Below are positions 41,590 through 50,410 of a DNA stretch of 64,000 bases, piece by piece; the first letter of the stretch is position 1, and each line of letters starts with the position of its first letter. Origin of the DNA: PFJX01 sp963713085. Lineage in GTDB: Bacteria > Pseudomonadota > Gammaproteobacteria > Burkholderiales > Thiobacillaceae. The DNA lies in the NCBI GenBank assembly GCA_963713085.1, contig CAVQKQ010000021.1, forward strand, positions 1 through 64,000. The letters are read 5' to 3'. The notes under the pieces are model-generated. The model was not told the origin of the DNA and did no database searches. It worked only from the letters and a program-made list of their open reading frames with translations. Made by a program: the position numbers and the translations under genes.

Positions 41590-44382
41590 TCAAGTCGGGG
41601 GCCAGGAACTCAGAAGTTCGGGCGCGGGGCGGCCGATCAGATACCCCTGGGCAAGGTCCACCCCGATCTCCCGCAGGATCTCGAGTGTAGCCTCATCCTC
41701 GACGAATTCGGCCACGGTGGTCTTGCCGTAGCCCTTGACCGCGTCGTTCAGCGCCCGCACGAAGACCACATCATCCTGGTTGAGCGTCAATCCCTTGATG
41801 AAGGACCCGTCGATCTTGACGAAATCCACCGGCAGTTCCTTGAGATACTGGAACGAACTGTAGCCGACGCCGAAATCGTCCAGACCGAAGGCGCATCCCA
41901 GCCCCCGCAGCTTGGCCATGACGCGGGTGGCACTGGTGAAATTGGCCAGGGCGGCAGTTTCCGTGATCTCGATCAGCAGGCGTTCCCCGTCCAGGCCGTG
42001 GCGCACCAGTGCCGCCTGCAGGGTTTCGAAGGCGACATCGTCGTCAAAGCTGCGGCTGGACAGGTTGAAGGCAATTTTGACTGTGGGATGGGCACTGGCG
42101 AAGGCCACCGTGCTTTCGATCACCCAGTGATCGATTCGGCGAATCAGGCCGGTGCTCTCCGCGACGTCGATGAACATGCCCGGCGCCACCATCGTGCCAT
42201 CCTTGGCCTTGAGCCGGAGCAGGGCCTCGTAATGGCTGATCCGGTCATCCTGGATGTGCAGGATGGGCTGGAAATACATCTGGAACCGGTCTTCTTCCAG
42301 GGCCTGCTCCACTTCGGCGCGCCAGTGGGCGCGCCGCCCCGCCACCTCCCGGTAGGGGTCGTCCGTCGTATAGAGGTGCCAGGAACCATGCCCCTTGGCG
42401 CGGGCCTGGGTGAGGGCGATTTCCACATTGGCCAGCAGGATGTCGGCATTGTCGCCATGCTCCGGGTAGGCCACCACCCCCACGCTGGCGGACAGGCGGC
42501 GATTGGCCATGCCTTCCAGGCGTCCGGCCGAATACATGAAGGCCTGGTTCAAGGCCCGGGTCATGACGATGGCATCGGCCGCATCCAGGTCCGGGAAGAC
42601 CAAGGCGAAATCATCCCCGCCCAGACGGGCCACGAAACGTGGCGGCGGCACCAGGTTCTGGATGTGGTGGGCGCATTCCACCAGGACCGCATCTCCCACC
42701 TCATGCCCCCCCATCTCGTTGACCGACTTGAATTCGTCAATGTCGCACACCAGCAGAACGCCTTGTCCCCCTGCCGCCAGCAAGTCCTCCAACTCCCGCT
42801 TGAAGGCGCGGCGGTTGAGCAGACCGGTCACGTTGTCATGGTCGGCCAGCAGACTCAGGCGACGCTCCGCCATACGGTGCTCGGTTACATCCAGTCCGAC
42901 CGCCAGATAGGTCTGTTTCTCGCCGCCCTGGGCCAGACAGGAATAGAACCAGACCACATCCCGGCTGAAACCATCCGGCCGATGGACGGTGCATTCTTCG
43001 TGGGCGGTGCCGCCGGCCCGCAAGCGAACCAGAAGTGCCTCATGGGACTGTTGCTGCCACCCCTCCAGGAACAGTTCCGTGAAGGCATGACCCATGATCT
43101 CGTTGGCCGGCTTGCCGCAGGACAGCACGGTCTGGGCATTGACCAGGCGCATCTTGCCATCCTCTCCGAAGGTGACGATCAGTACCGGTGCGGTATCCAG
43201 CAGCCCGGATACGAAATCGCGTTCCTGCTCGAGTTGTGCCGCCTGGGCCGCAAGCGAATCGGCATGGCGTCGGGATTCCGCCCGCAGAAATTCGAGCCGG
43301 TCCGCCAGTTCCACGGACAGCTGGTTGAGATCATCCATTTCATCCCTGAGCCAGCTGGAACGGTTTTCCTGGCATGCCTCGCGCACTTCCTGGAAGCGCT
43401 CCTGTCCCAGCAACGGTAGGGAACTGGCAAATTGGCGGATACGCCCCATGGCCGGGTGCAGCAAGGCCAATAACAGCAGCATTGCCAGCCCCAGCACCGA
43501 GCCTCCCCAGGCCAGGTCGCGTTTTGCCGCGGCATCGATTGTGTTGACCTGCTGGGTGACATCGACAACCACGGCCAGATGGGACTGCCTGTCACCTTCA
43601 GCGGGGCTGGGGAACACCATCACATGGTAGATGCGCCCCCCTTGTTCCTTTCGGAAATAGTTGCCGGACCACTCGCCGGACACCGCGGCGGCCAGCAGTT
43701 GCATGACCTTGTCGCCCCCGCTGGCGGACAGGACGTGCATGTCGGCCAGCGGATGTCCTCCGTCCCTGCGGGGGCCGACCAGCACAGCCACTTCAGCACC
43801 GGAAAGACGGCGCAGATCGAGAATGATGTTCTCCAGGCCGGTTAACACCGCCACGGCGCCCAGGGCGCGCCCACCATGGACGATGGGCAATACCGTCTGA
43901 AAGTCGCAACTGGCGGAACATTCCAGCCAACTCAAGGGCGTTTCGCGCACGGCCGCATCCCGAGCCCGCATGGCCAGCAAGCTTGGCAGTGGAACATCTC
44001 CCCAACTCGCCAACTGCTTATGGCCTGGATCGAAAAATGCCAAAGCGATGAGGCCTTGGCCAAGGTTCAGTTCAGGCCAGAACGCGTTGACGGCATGAGC
44101 CAGACGATCCTTGTCATGGGCCAACAAGGCCTCGCGGACCGAAGGCAGGTCCGCCAGCATGCGCCCCAATACCTGCATCTGGTTGGCCTGCAATAGGAAC
44201 AACCGCCCCGCCATGTCGCGGGCACGATCCCGATACGCCAGTTGATCCTTCTCGAACTGCTGTGCAAGTGAAACCTGCTGTTGCCAGGAGAAGATCGCAG
44301 CCGTTACTGCCAGCACCAGACCGGACAGAAGAACGACACGCCAGCGAATACTGAGGAATCGCCGGGAGGGTTTGTCCAACAT
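41590..44382 (-). CDS. Membrane GGDEF/EAL protein with periplasmic sensor and PAS domain
   Basis: The 930-residue protein has transmembrane helix 1 (about residues 13-33), a long periplasmic sensor domain, a second helix around 290-310 (GLAMLLLLALLHP), a HAMP-like/coiled stretch, a PAS domain (about 395-510), a GGDEF domain (about 520-680) and an EAL domain (about 690-925). The GGDEF signature is GGDDF, a conservative variant; the EAL domain retains YEALLRL and the DDFGVGYSS loop. So c-di-GMP breakdown is likely, and synthesis possible. ATG 44382 overlaps the stop of the porin-like gene by one base (TGATG). Confidence 0.9.
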   Translation of the reverse strand: MLDKPSRRFLSIRWRVVLLSGLVLAVTAAIFSWQQQVSLAQQFEKDQLAYRDRARDMAGRLFLLQANQMQVLGRMLADLPSVREALLAHDKDRLAHAVNAFWPELNLGQGLIALAFFDPGHKQLASWGDVPLPSLLAMRARDAAVRETPLSWLECSASCDFQTVLPIVHGGRALGAVAVLTGLENIILDLRRLSGAEVAVLVGPRRDGGHPLADMHVLSASGGDKVMQLLAAAVSGEWSGNYFRKEQGGRIYHVMVFPSPAEGDRQSHLAVVVDVTQQVNTIDAAAKRDLAWGGSVLGLAMLLLLALLHPAMGRIRQFASSLPLLGQERFQEVREACQENRSSWLRDEMDDLNQLSVELADRLEFLRAESRRHADSLAAQAAQLEQERDFVSGLLDTAPVLIVTFGEDGKMRLVNAQTVLSCGKPANEIMGHAFTELFLEGWQQQSHEALLVRLRAGGTAHEECTVHRPDGFSRDVVWFYSCLAQGGEKQTYLAVGLDVTEHRMAERRLSLLADHDNVTGLLNRRAFKRELEDLLAAGGQGVLLVCDIDEFKSVNEMGGHEVGDAVLVECAHHIQNLVPPPRFVARLGGDDFALVFPDLDAADAIVMTRALNQAFMYSAGRLEGMANRRLSASVGVVAYPEHGDNADILLANVEIALTQARAKGHGSWHLYTTDDPYREVAGRRAHWRAEVEQALEEDRFQMYFQPILHIQDDRISHYEALLRLKAKDGTMVAPGMFIDVAESTGLIRRIDHWVIESTVAFASAHPTVKIAFNLSSRSFDDDVAFETLQAALVRHGLDGERLLIEITETAALANFTSATRVMAKLRGLGCAFGLDDFGVGYSSFQYLKELPVDFVKIDGSFIKGLTLNQDDVVFVRALNDAVKGYGKTTVAEFVEDEATLEILREIGVDLAQGYLIGRPAPELLSSWPPT

Positions 44383-45575
44383 CAGAATCGCCAGGCGAGT
44401 TGCAGCAGCAGCATGTCCCACTCACGCGTGAAACGGCTACCAGGGGGACCTGTATTGTCTCGCGGCGACAGCGATGCCACGCCATTGACGTGATGCAATT
44501 CGGTGGAAAGGGCCAGATCGGGGGTAAAGTCGTATCGCAGACCGAGCACCCAGTCCTTGCTGTAGCCCAAGTAAGGTTCATACACGGGCAAGTAATGGGA
44601 TCCGGCCTTGTCGTCCTTGTCGGTATAAAACTCTCCATAGCGCAACCAGCTCTGCCAACCCTGTCGGAGACGCCAAGTCCCCTGCAAGTACCAGCCCTCG
44701 GCGGTATGGCTCGTGTTAAGTTGCGAATTGAAATAGCCTTGCCCCAATAACTTGATCTGGGAATATTCGCCAGTCAATGTGAAGTCTTCAAGATTATGTT
44801 GCAGAGAAATCACCCACGGCTGAAATGAGGTATGCCCAGAACCTTCATCGAAAGGTGGCATTGTGCCTGGCTGGTAATCCACGGAAACATCACCAAATGA
44901 CAAGCCCGCCCGCCAAAGTCCGCCTTGGTATTCAGTCATAACCTGACCCAGCCAGGAACGACGCCCGTCAAAGTGGCCAGGCAGATCTCTCAGAAATATC
45001 ACCTCTTCAAGTTCAGGATCATCCGCCTCGATCTGCATCGCGCTGGCCTGCCAGGTCACACCGATATCGCCCCTGTCGTGTTCTCCCCGCAGCGTAATTC
45101 CAGGCGACGCCAGAAAGAAGTTGCGGATCCGGTCCAGGTAGATGGATTGAGGCATGAGGATACCGGGGCGGGTTTGGGCCACATCCCGGGTGGTGTTGTA
45201 AAACCCATAGGGATTCTTGACCTTGCCAAGAGCCAATGAAACACGATCATCCCCAGTGTTGAGCAGGTTGTGTTCCACGAAACCATAGTCCAGGCGCAGA
45301 TCACCCTGGTCAGTCTCCCCGGACCAACGCGCCAGCACCTGTCCCGATATCAGCCAATCTGAACTTGGTCGCCAGGAAAGATTTCCACCGATCTCGCGCA
45401 AATCGAAACCTCCACCTCCATCGCTATCACCCGCGATCTTATTGTCAGAAGTGAACACAACGGACTGACTGAGGAAACCATGAGCCTGGACGCCATCGCC
45501 GAAATCCACCCCCCAGCAAGGCAGGGAGACAACGACGAATAGGCTACTGAATAGAAATCGTGACGATCGAGTCAT
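44382..45575 (-). CDS. Outer-membrane beta-barrel protein (porin-like)
   Basis: The 397-residue product has a signal peptide (cleavage after CWG, about residue 23). The body is a series of short amphipathic strands (DWLISGQVLARWSGE, LRLDYGFVEHNLL, SLALGKVKNPYGFYN, WVLGLRYDFTPDLALSTELH) and it ends LLQLAWRF with terminal Phe, the classic barrel signature. ATG 45575 has AGGAAGG upstream and overlaps the end of the PstS-like gene by 32 bp. It is the middle gene of a three-gene operon. Confidence 0.85.
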   Translation of the reverse strand: MTRSSRFLFSSLFVVVSLPCWGVDFGDGVQAHGFLSQSVVFTSDNKIAGDSDGGGGFDLREIGGNLSWRPSSDWLISGQVLARWSGETDQGDLRLDYGFVEHNLLNTGDDRVSLALGKVKNPYGFYNTTRDVAQTRPGILMPQSIYLDRIRNFFLASPGITLRGEHDRGDIGVTWQASAMQIEADDPELEEVIFLRDLPGHFDGRRSWLGQVMTEYQGGLWRAGLSFGDVSVDYQPGTMPPFDEGSGHTSFQPWVISLQHNLEDFTLTGEYSQIKLLGQGYFNSQLNTSHTAEGWYLQGTWRLRQGWQSWLRYGEFYTDKDDKAGSHYLPVYEPYLGYSKDWVLGLRYDFTPDLALSTELHHVNGVASLSPRDNTGPPGSRFTREWDMLLLQLAWRF

Positions 45576-45957
45576 TGTTAATGGCCTTCCTGACATATCC
45601 GATCGCGCCTGGGGTAGCTGCCACCCGCGCGATCATTTCTTCTTCCGAGGTGACTTCGATGGGTGCCTGGCCGATGCCCGAGTAGACCAGACGGTCCCAG
45701 GACTGGCGCAACTGGTAAGGATAGATGTTGAGTTTTTCCTTGCAAAAAGCACTGTGCAAGGCGTTCAGATCCGCCAGAACGAAGACTTTCACTGGATTGC
45801 CGTCGGGCCATTTCGGTTGTCGCATCCCGAACATGGCGCGTACCTGACTCTGGCTCAAGGATTGGACCGGCACGCCCCGGTGAGCGATGACTTCCACGGC
45901 ACCGGCCCTGGGAACCACCAGCAACAAGCCGATCACGACAACCAATAATCGCAGCAT
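45544..45957 (-). CDS. PstS-like periplasmic binding protein (short)
   Basis: The 137-residue product has a signal peptide (residues 1-20, cleavage after AGA). Residues EVIAHRGVPVQSLSQSQVRAMF and a TPGAIGYVRKAI strip resemble one lobe of phosphate-type ABC substrate-binding proteins (PBP-like_2). There is no ABC permease or ATPase nearby, so a transport role is doubtful. It precedes and overlaps the barrel gene, and the GGDEF/EAL gene ends the operon; together they look like a ligand-sensing module. Confidence 0.85.
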   Translation of the reverse strand: MLRLLVVVIGLLLVVPRAGAVEVIAHRGVPVQSLSQSQVRAMFGMRQPKWPDGNPVKVFVLADLNALHSAFCKEKLNIYPYQLRQSWDRLVYSGIGQAPIEVTSEEEMIARVAATPGAIGYVRKAINNDSIVTISIQ

Positions 45958-46056
45958 GTATCTATGGCCCCTTGGCTGGGGTGGGCAAGCATTGCAGACT
46001 ATCCATGAACCTCCCCGAATTTGATGACGCGTGTATTGAGTTCGAGAAATCCGTAA

Positions 46057-46857
46057 TTACTTTAGTCCCAGCACATCCTGCATATCGAACAACCCGGTCT
46101 CCTTGCCCGCCAGAAAACGGGCCGCGCGAAGGGCACCGAGGGCGAAGGTCATCCGGCTGGAGGCCTTGTGGGTGATCTCGATACGTTCCCCGACACCGGC
46201 AAACATGACCGTATGGTCACCGACGATATCCCCGCCGCGTACCGTGGCGAAGCCGATGGTACCCGGGTCCCTTTCACCCGTTACCCCCTCGCGGCCATAT
46301 ACGGCGCAGGACTTCAGGTCCCGCCCCAGCGCGCCGGCGATCACTTCGCCCATGCGCAACGCGGTGCCGGACGGCGCGTCCACTTTGTGACGGTGGTGGG
46401 CCTCGACGATTTCCACATCGAAACCCTCATTCAAGACCCGCGCCGCCGTATCCAGCAGTTTCAGGGCCAGGTTGACCCCCACGCTCATGTTGGGCGCGAA
46501 CACGATGGGGATATGTTCGGCCGTATCGCGGATGGCCGCCCTGCCGGCGTCGTCTAAGCCGGTGGTGCCGATCACCATGCCCACCTTGGCCTGCAGGCAA
46601 AAACCCAGGTGATAGAGGGTCGCCTCGGGGCGGGTGAAATCGATCAGGACATCGGCCCCATCCAGGGCATGGATAACGTCGTCGGTCACATTGGCGTTGA
46701 GGGGTGCGCCGATCAATTCCCCCGCGTCGTGTTGCAACCAGGGACTGCCGCTGCGTTCCAGCGCGGCGTGAAGTCGCAGGTCCGAGGTCCCAGCGATGGC
46801 TTCCAGCAGAGTCTTTCCCATGCGCCCGGAGACCCCCGCGATCACCACCCTGATCAC
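46057..46857 (-). CDS. dapB: 4-hydroxy-tetrahydrodipicolinate reductase
   Basis: The 266-residue enzyme of lysine/diaminopimelate synthesis reduces hydroxy-tetrahydrodipicolinate with NAD(P)H. Key motifs: VAGVSGRMGKTLLEAI, MVIGTTGLDDAGR and the active site EAHHRHKVDAPSGTALRMGE. It overlaps bamE by 4 bp (46854-46857). Confidence 0.97.
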   Translation of the reverse strand: MIRVVIAGVSGRMGKTLLEAIAGTSDLRLHAALERSGSPWLQHDAGELIGAPLNANVTDDVIHALDGADVLIDFTRPEATLYHLGFCLQAKVGMVIGTTGLDDAGRAAIRDTAEHIPIVFAPNMSVGVNLALKLLDTAARVLNEGFDVEIVEAHHRHKVDAPSGTALRMGEVIAGALGRDLKSCAVYGREGVTGERDPGTIGFATVRGGDIVGDHTVMFAGVGERIEITHKASSRMTFALGALRAARFLAGKETGLFDMQDVLGLK

Positions 46858-47243
46858 TTGTCGGCCCCCTGGGATTGTGGTGGGGATTCCGGCTTGGACG
46901 CTTGCTTGGGCCCAGCCGGCACCACATCCCCTTCTATCCCTTTCAGCAGGTCGTTCTCGAACACCACGGTAATACGTCTTTGCTCAGTCAACGTACCGCT
47001 CTTGACATAGCGGTAGACGTAGTCCCAGCGGTTGTTGTGAAAGGGATCCACCACCAGCGGCGTGCCCAATACAAACCGCACCTGGGATTGGGTCATGCCC
47101 GGCTTCAGCTTGGCCAGCATGTCCTGAGTGATGACATTCCCTTGCTGGATGTCGATCCTGTAAGGCGAGATCCGGTCGATGGGGTGTGACCAGCTGCCGC
47201 ATCCGGTCAGAAGGAGGGGGAGAAGCACGTAGGCGAATCGCAT
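46854..47243 (-). CDS. bamE: Outer-membrane assembly lipoprotein BamE
   Basis: The 129-residue lipoprotein (lipobox LLLTGC) is a BAM complex subunit that helps fold outer-membrane proteins. Typical strip: YRIDIQQGNVITQDMLAKL, then KPGMTQSQVRFVLGTPLV and HNNRWDYVYRY. ATG 47243 directly precedes the signal peptide; a longer frame is rejected. It is divergent from fur with 82 bp between, as in many betaproteobacteria. Confidence 0.95.
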   Translation of the reverse strand: MRFAYVLLPLLLTGCGSWSHPIDRISPYRIDIQQGNVITQDMLAKLKPGMTQSQVRFVLGTPLVVDPFHNNRWDYVYRYVKSGTLTEQRRITVVFENDLLKGIEGDVVPAGPKQASKPESPPQSQGADK

Positions 47244-47325
47244 GTATGGGCGCGGCGCGGCGAAAGGATTGGAAAGCCGCGTTATGATAGCGTGCAATGT
47301 CACCGTTCGTCACAGCCCATACAGC

Positions 47326-47754
47326 ATGACCAGCACCGATCAACTCAAGACCATGGGCCTCAAGGTCACCGGCCCCCGGCTCAAGATCCTCAGCCTGTTC
47401 GAGAAGGTGGAGCATGGCCATCTCACCGCCGAGGATGTCTATCGCCTGCTGCTGGCCGAAAATGTGGATGTGGGCCTGGCCACCGTATATCGGGTGCTGA
47501 CCCAGTTCGAGCAGGCCGGCCTGCTGATCCGCCATCACTTCGACAATGACAAGGCGGTGTACGAACTCAACCAGGGTGGGCACCACGACCACCTGCTCTG
47601 CCTGCAATGTGGCCGGGTGGAGGAGTTCTTCGATGCCGAGATCGAGCGTCGCCAGAAGGCCATCGCCGCCGAACGGGGGTTCAAGCTGGCGGAACACTCG
47701 CTCCACCTCTATGTGGAGTGCGTCAAGGAAAACTGTCCCCACCGCAAAAAATAA
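47326..47754 (+). CDS. fur: Ferric uptake regulator Fur
   Basis: The 142-residue metal-dependent repressor has a winged-helix N-terminus (TGPRLKILSLFEKVEHGHLTAEDVYR), LATVYRVLTQFEQAGLL recognition region, and metal sites in HHDHLLCLQCGRVEEF and the tail HLYVECVKENCPHR. It controls iron homeostasis. Divergent with bamE. Confidence 0.96.
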   Translation: MTSTDQLKTMGLKVTGPRLKILSLFEKVEHGHLTAEDVYRLLLAENVDVGLATVYRVLTQFEQAGLLIRHHFDNDKAVYELNQGGHHDHLLCLQCGRVEEFFDAEIERRQKAIAAERGFKLAEHSLHLYVECVKENCPHRKK

Positions 47755-47770
47755 GACAGCCGGGAATTGC

Positions 47771-49435
47771 CTAGCCCGTGCCCATCCCCAGCAGTTCCGC
47801 CGCGTGCCGGCGCGTGGTCTCGGTGATCTTCACCCCGCCCAGCATGCGTGCCACTTCCTCAATCCGGGGCGCCGCATCCTCCAGTCGGATGGCCTGGGTC
47901 GCCACCGATCCGCCCCGACTCTCCTTGCTTACCAGGTAGTGGCCGCCGGCCCGGGCCGCGACCTGGGGCAGATGGGTCACGCACAATACCTGCCGTCGGG
48001 TACCCAGGTCCGCCAGCATATGTCCGACGATTTCCGCCACGCCGCCGCCGATGCCGGCATCCACCTCGTCGAAGATCAGGGTCGGGGCACCGGAAACCCC
48101 GGAGAGCACGGTTTGCAGGGCCAGGCCGACCCGGGACAATTCACCCCCCGAGGCGGTCTTTGCCAGGGAACGCTCGGCCTGCCCGTGGTGGGGCGAAACC
48201 AGAAATTCGATGTCTTCCAGACCATGGGCAGCCGGTTCCCGCAGGGTCAACGCCACATTGAAACGTCCCCCCTTCATGGCCAGCTGCTGCATGGCGGCGG
48301 TGGCGGCCTTGCCCAGGCGCCGCGCCGCGCCCCCGCGCTGCTCGGACAATTGCTCGGCCAGCCTGCGATAGGCCTGCTCGGCGTCGGCTTCGGCCCGGAC
48401 CAAGGCCTCCAGGTCCGCGGCCTCTCCCAGCGCCTTGAGCCTGGCACGGGCCTCCTCCAGGTAAGCCGGCAACTCCTCGACGCGTATCCGGTACTTGCGC
48501 GCCGCGCCCTGGATGGCGGCCAGGCGCGCTTCGGCCTGGGCCAGGGCTTCCGGATCCAGGTCCACCCGCTCGGCATAACGTCCGAGTTCCCTGGCCACCT
48601 CATGGAGTGTCTCGACGGCGTTTTCCAGCATCTCCAGCTGGTCCTTCAATCCCGGGTCGATCTCGGCCAAACCGGACACATTGCCACGGACACCGCCCAA
48701 TAGGTCCAACAAGCCGGTTTCCTCGGCATTCAGGGCTTCCGCCGCGGCCAGGGCGCCACGAGCCAGATCGACGGCATGTGTCAGGCGATGATGGGTTTCC
48801 TGGAGGGCCAGCCAGCCCGCCGGATCAAAATCCAGGGCGGCCAGTTCATTGACGGTCCATTCCAGGCGCTCCCGCTCCTGGGCATCTTTGTCGGCATCGG
48901 ATTCTGCGCTACGTCGACGTTCGCCGGCTTCGCTCCAAGCCCGAAAGGCCCCTGCCGTTTCCTCAGCCAGTTTCCCGCATCCGGCATAGGCATCCAGCAG
49001 ACGCCGCTGTTCGGCTGATTTGAGCAGGGAGTAATGGGCATGCTGGCCGTGGATGTCCACCAGGAATTCGCCCAACTCCTTCAATTGCTGGGCGTTGGCC
49101 GGACGGCCGTTGATATAGGCGCGGGACCGGCCGCCGGCCTCGATCACCCGGCGCATCAGCACGCCCGCTTCCTCGTCGGCCAGATCGTGTTCCCGTAGCC
49201 AGGCGGCCGCGGCCTCGCTGCCTGCCAGATCGAATTCCGCGCTCACCTCGGCCCGCTGGGCGCCTTGCCGCACCACGCCGGCGTCCGCCCGCTCTCCCAG
49301 CACCAGGGACAGCGCGCCAAGCAGGATGGACTTGCCCGCCCCGGTCTCCCCGGTGAGGACCGAGAAGCCTGCCTGGAAGTCCAGGCTGAGGCGTTCCACC
49401 AGGACAAAGTCGGCCAGGGTCAGGGAAAGCAACAT
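47771..49435 (-). CDS. recN: DNA repair protein RecN
   Basis: The 554-residue SMC-like ATPase for double-strand break repair has Walker A GETGAGKSILLGAL at the N-terminus, a long coiled coil in the middle (about 150-360), and the C-terminal ASGGELSRVGLALQT signature and LIFDEVDAGIGG Walker B. It is convergent with fur. Confidence 0.96.
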   Translation of the reverse strand: MLLSLTLADFVLVERLSLDFQAGFSVLTGETGAGKSILLGALSLVLGERADAGVVRQGAQRAEVSAEFDLAGSEAAAAWLREHDLADEEAGVLMRRVIEAGGRSRAYINGRPANAQQLKELGEFLVDIHGQHAHYSLLKSAEQRRLLDAYAGCGKLAEETAGAFRAWSEAGERRRSAESDADKDAQERERLEWTVNELAALDFDPAGWLALQETHHRLTHAVDLARGALAAAEALNAEETGLLDLLGGVRGNVSGLAEIDPGLKDQLEMLENAVETLHEVARELGRYAERVDLDPEALAQAEARLAAIQGAARKYRIRVEELPAYLEEARARLKALGEAADLEALVRAEADAEQAYRRLAEQLSEQRGGAARRLGKAATAAMQQLAMKGGRFNVALTLREPAAHGLEDIEFLVSPHHGQAERSLAKTASGGELSRVGLALQTVLSGVSGAPTLIFDEVDAGIGGGVAEIVGHMLADLGTRRQVLCVTHLPQVAARAGGHYLVSKESRGGSVATQAIRLEDAAPRIEEVARMLGGVKITETTRRHAAELLGMGTG

Positions 49436-49499
49436 GGCTGAAGATCCCGGGGCAGGACAAATCCCGGTGCGGGTGTATCGCCTGTGTTCCGGTCCCCGC

Positions 49500-50372
49500 T
49501 CAAAGCTTCTCCCCCCAGTGCAGTTTCTGCCTGAGGGTGTCGTAGTAATTGTGGCCTTCCGGATGCAATAGCCGTACGGTCTTGCGGGCGCGCTGGATCA
49601 CCACCCGGTCGCCAATCTGCATGTCGGCATGGCGCTGGCCGTCGAAATGCACCCGGGCATCGTCGGCATGGATCAGGTTGATCTCGATCTCGGAATGGCT
49701 GTTGACGGCGATGGCCCGGGCCGACAGGGTATGGGGGCAGATGGGCACCATCACCACCGCCTCCAGTGTCGGATGCAGGATCGGCCCCCCGGCGGACAGG
49801 GCATAGGCCGTGGATCCGGTGGGCGAGGCCACCACCAGGCCGTCGGCGCGTTGGCTGTAGACAAACTGGTTGTCGATATAGACCTCGAACTCGATCAGCC
49901 GGCCCAGGGTGCTCTTGCTCACCACCACGTCATTGAAGGCATAGGTGGCGAACATCACGTCCTCGGACCGTTCCACGCTGGCTTCCAGCATGACCCGGTC
50001 CTCCGCCACATAATCCCCGGCCAGCATCTCGTCCAGGGTGGAAAACATGGTGTCGATGGACACGTCGGCCAGGAAGCCCAGGCGCCCCTGGTTGATGCCG
50101 ATCATGGGAATCTGGAAATCCACCAGGGTACGGGCGATGTTCAACAAGGTACCATCTCCGCCCATGACGATGGCCAGGTCGGCGCCCTTGCCCATCTCGG
50201 CCAGCGTGGCGATGGGAAAATCCTTGATGGCGCAGGCCTCGGCGGTATGCGCCGAAAGCAAAACGTCATGGCCGCGCTCCCGCAGGAACTCGGCCAGACG
50301 CAGCAGGGAACTCGCCGTGGCCAGGCTGTTGTATTTGCCGACCAGGGCAATTGTCTTGAAATCTTGTTTCAT
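49500..50372 (-). CDS. nadK: NAD kinase
   Basis: The 290-residue enzyme phosphorylates NAD to NADP. The GGDGTLLNIAR motif and VASPTGSTAYALSAGGPI are diagnostic. It lies 64 bp upstream of recN on the same strand and is divergent from hrcA, an order common in betaproteobacteria. Confidence 0.96.
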   Translation of the reverse strand: MKQDFKTIALVGKYNSLATASSLLRLAEFLRERGHDVLLSAHTAEACAIKDFPIATLAEMGKGADLAIVMGGDGTLLNIARTLVDFQIPMIGINQGRLGFLADVSIDTMFSTLDEMLAGDYVAEDRVMLEASVERSEDVMFATYAFNDVVVSKSTLGRLIEFEVYIDNQFVYSQRADGLVVASPTGSTAYALSAGGPILHPTLEAVVMVPICPHTLSARAIAVNSHSEIEINLIHADDARVHFDGQRHADMQIGDRVVIQRARKTVRLLHPEGHNYYDTLRQKLHWGEKL

Positions 50373-50410
50373 GGCGTGAAATTATAGCTAGCCCGGATAG
50401 ATAACCCATC

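Noticed and set aside
50373..50410. CIRCE operator before hrcA
   Set aside because: The 38-bp gap does not contain the TTAGCACTC/GAGTGCTAA inverted repeat.
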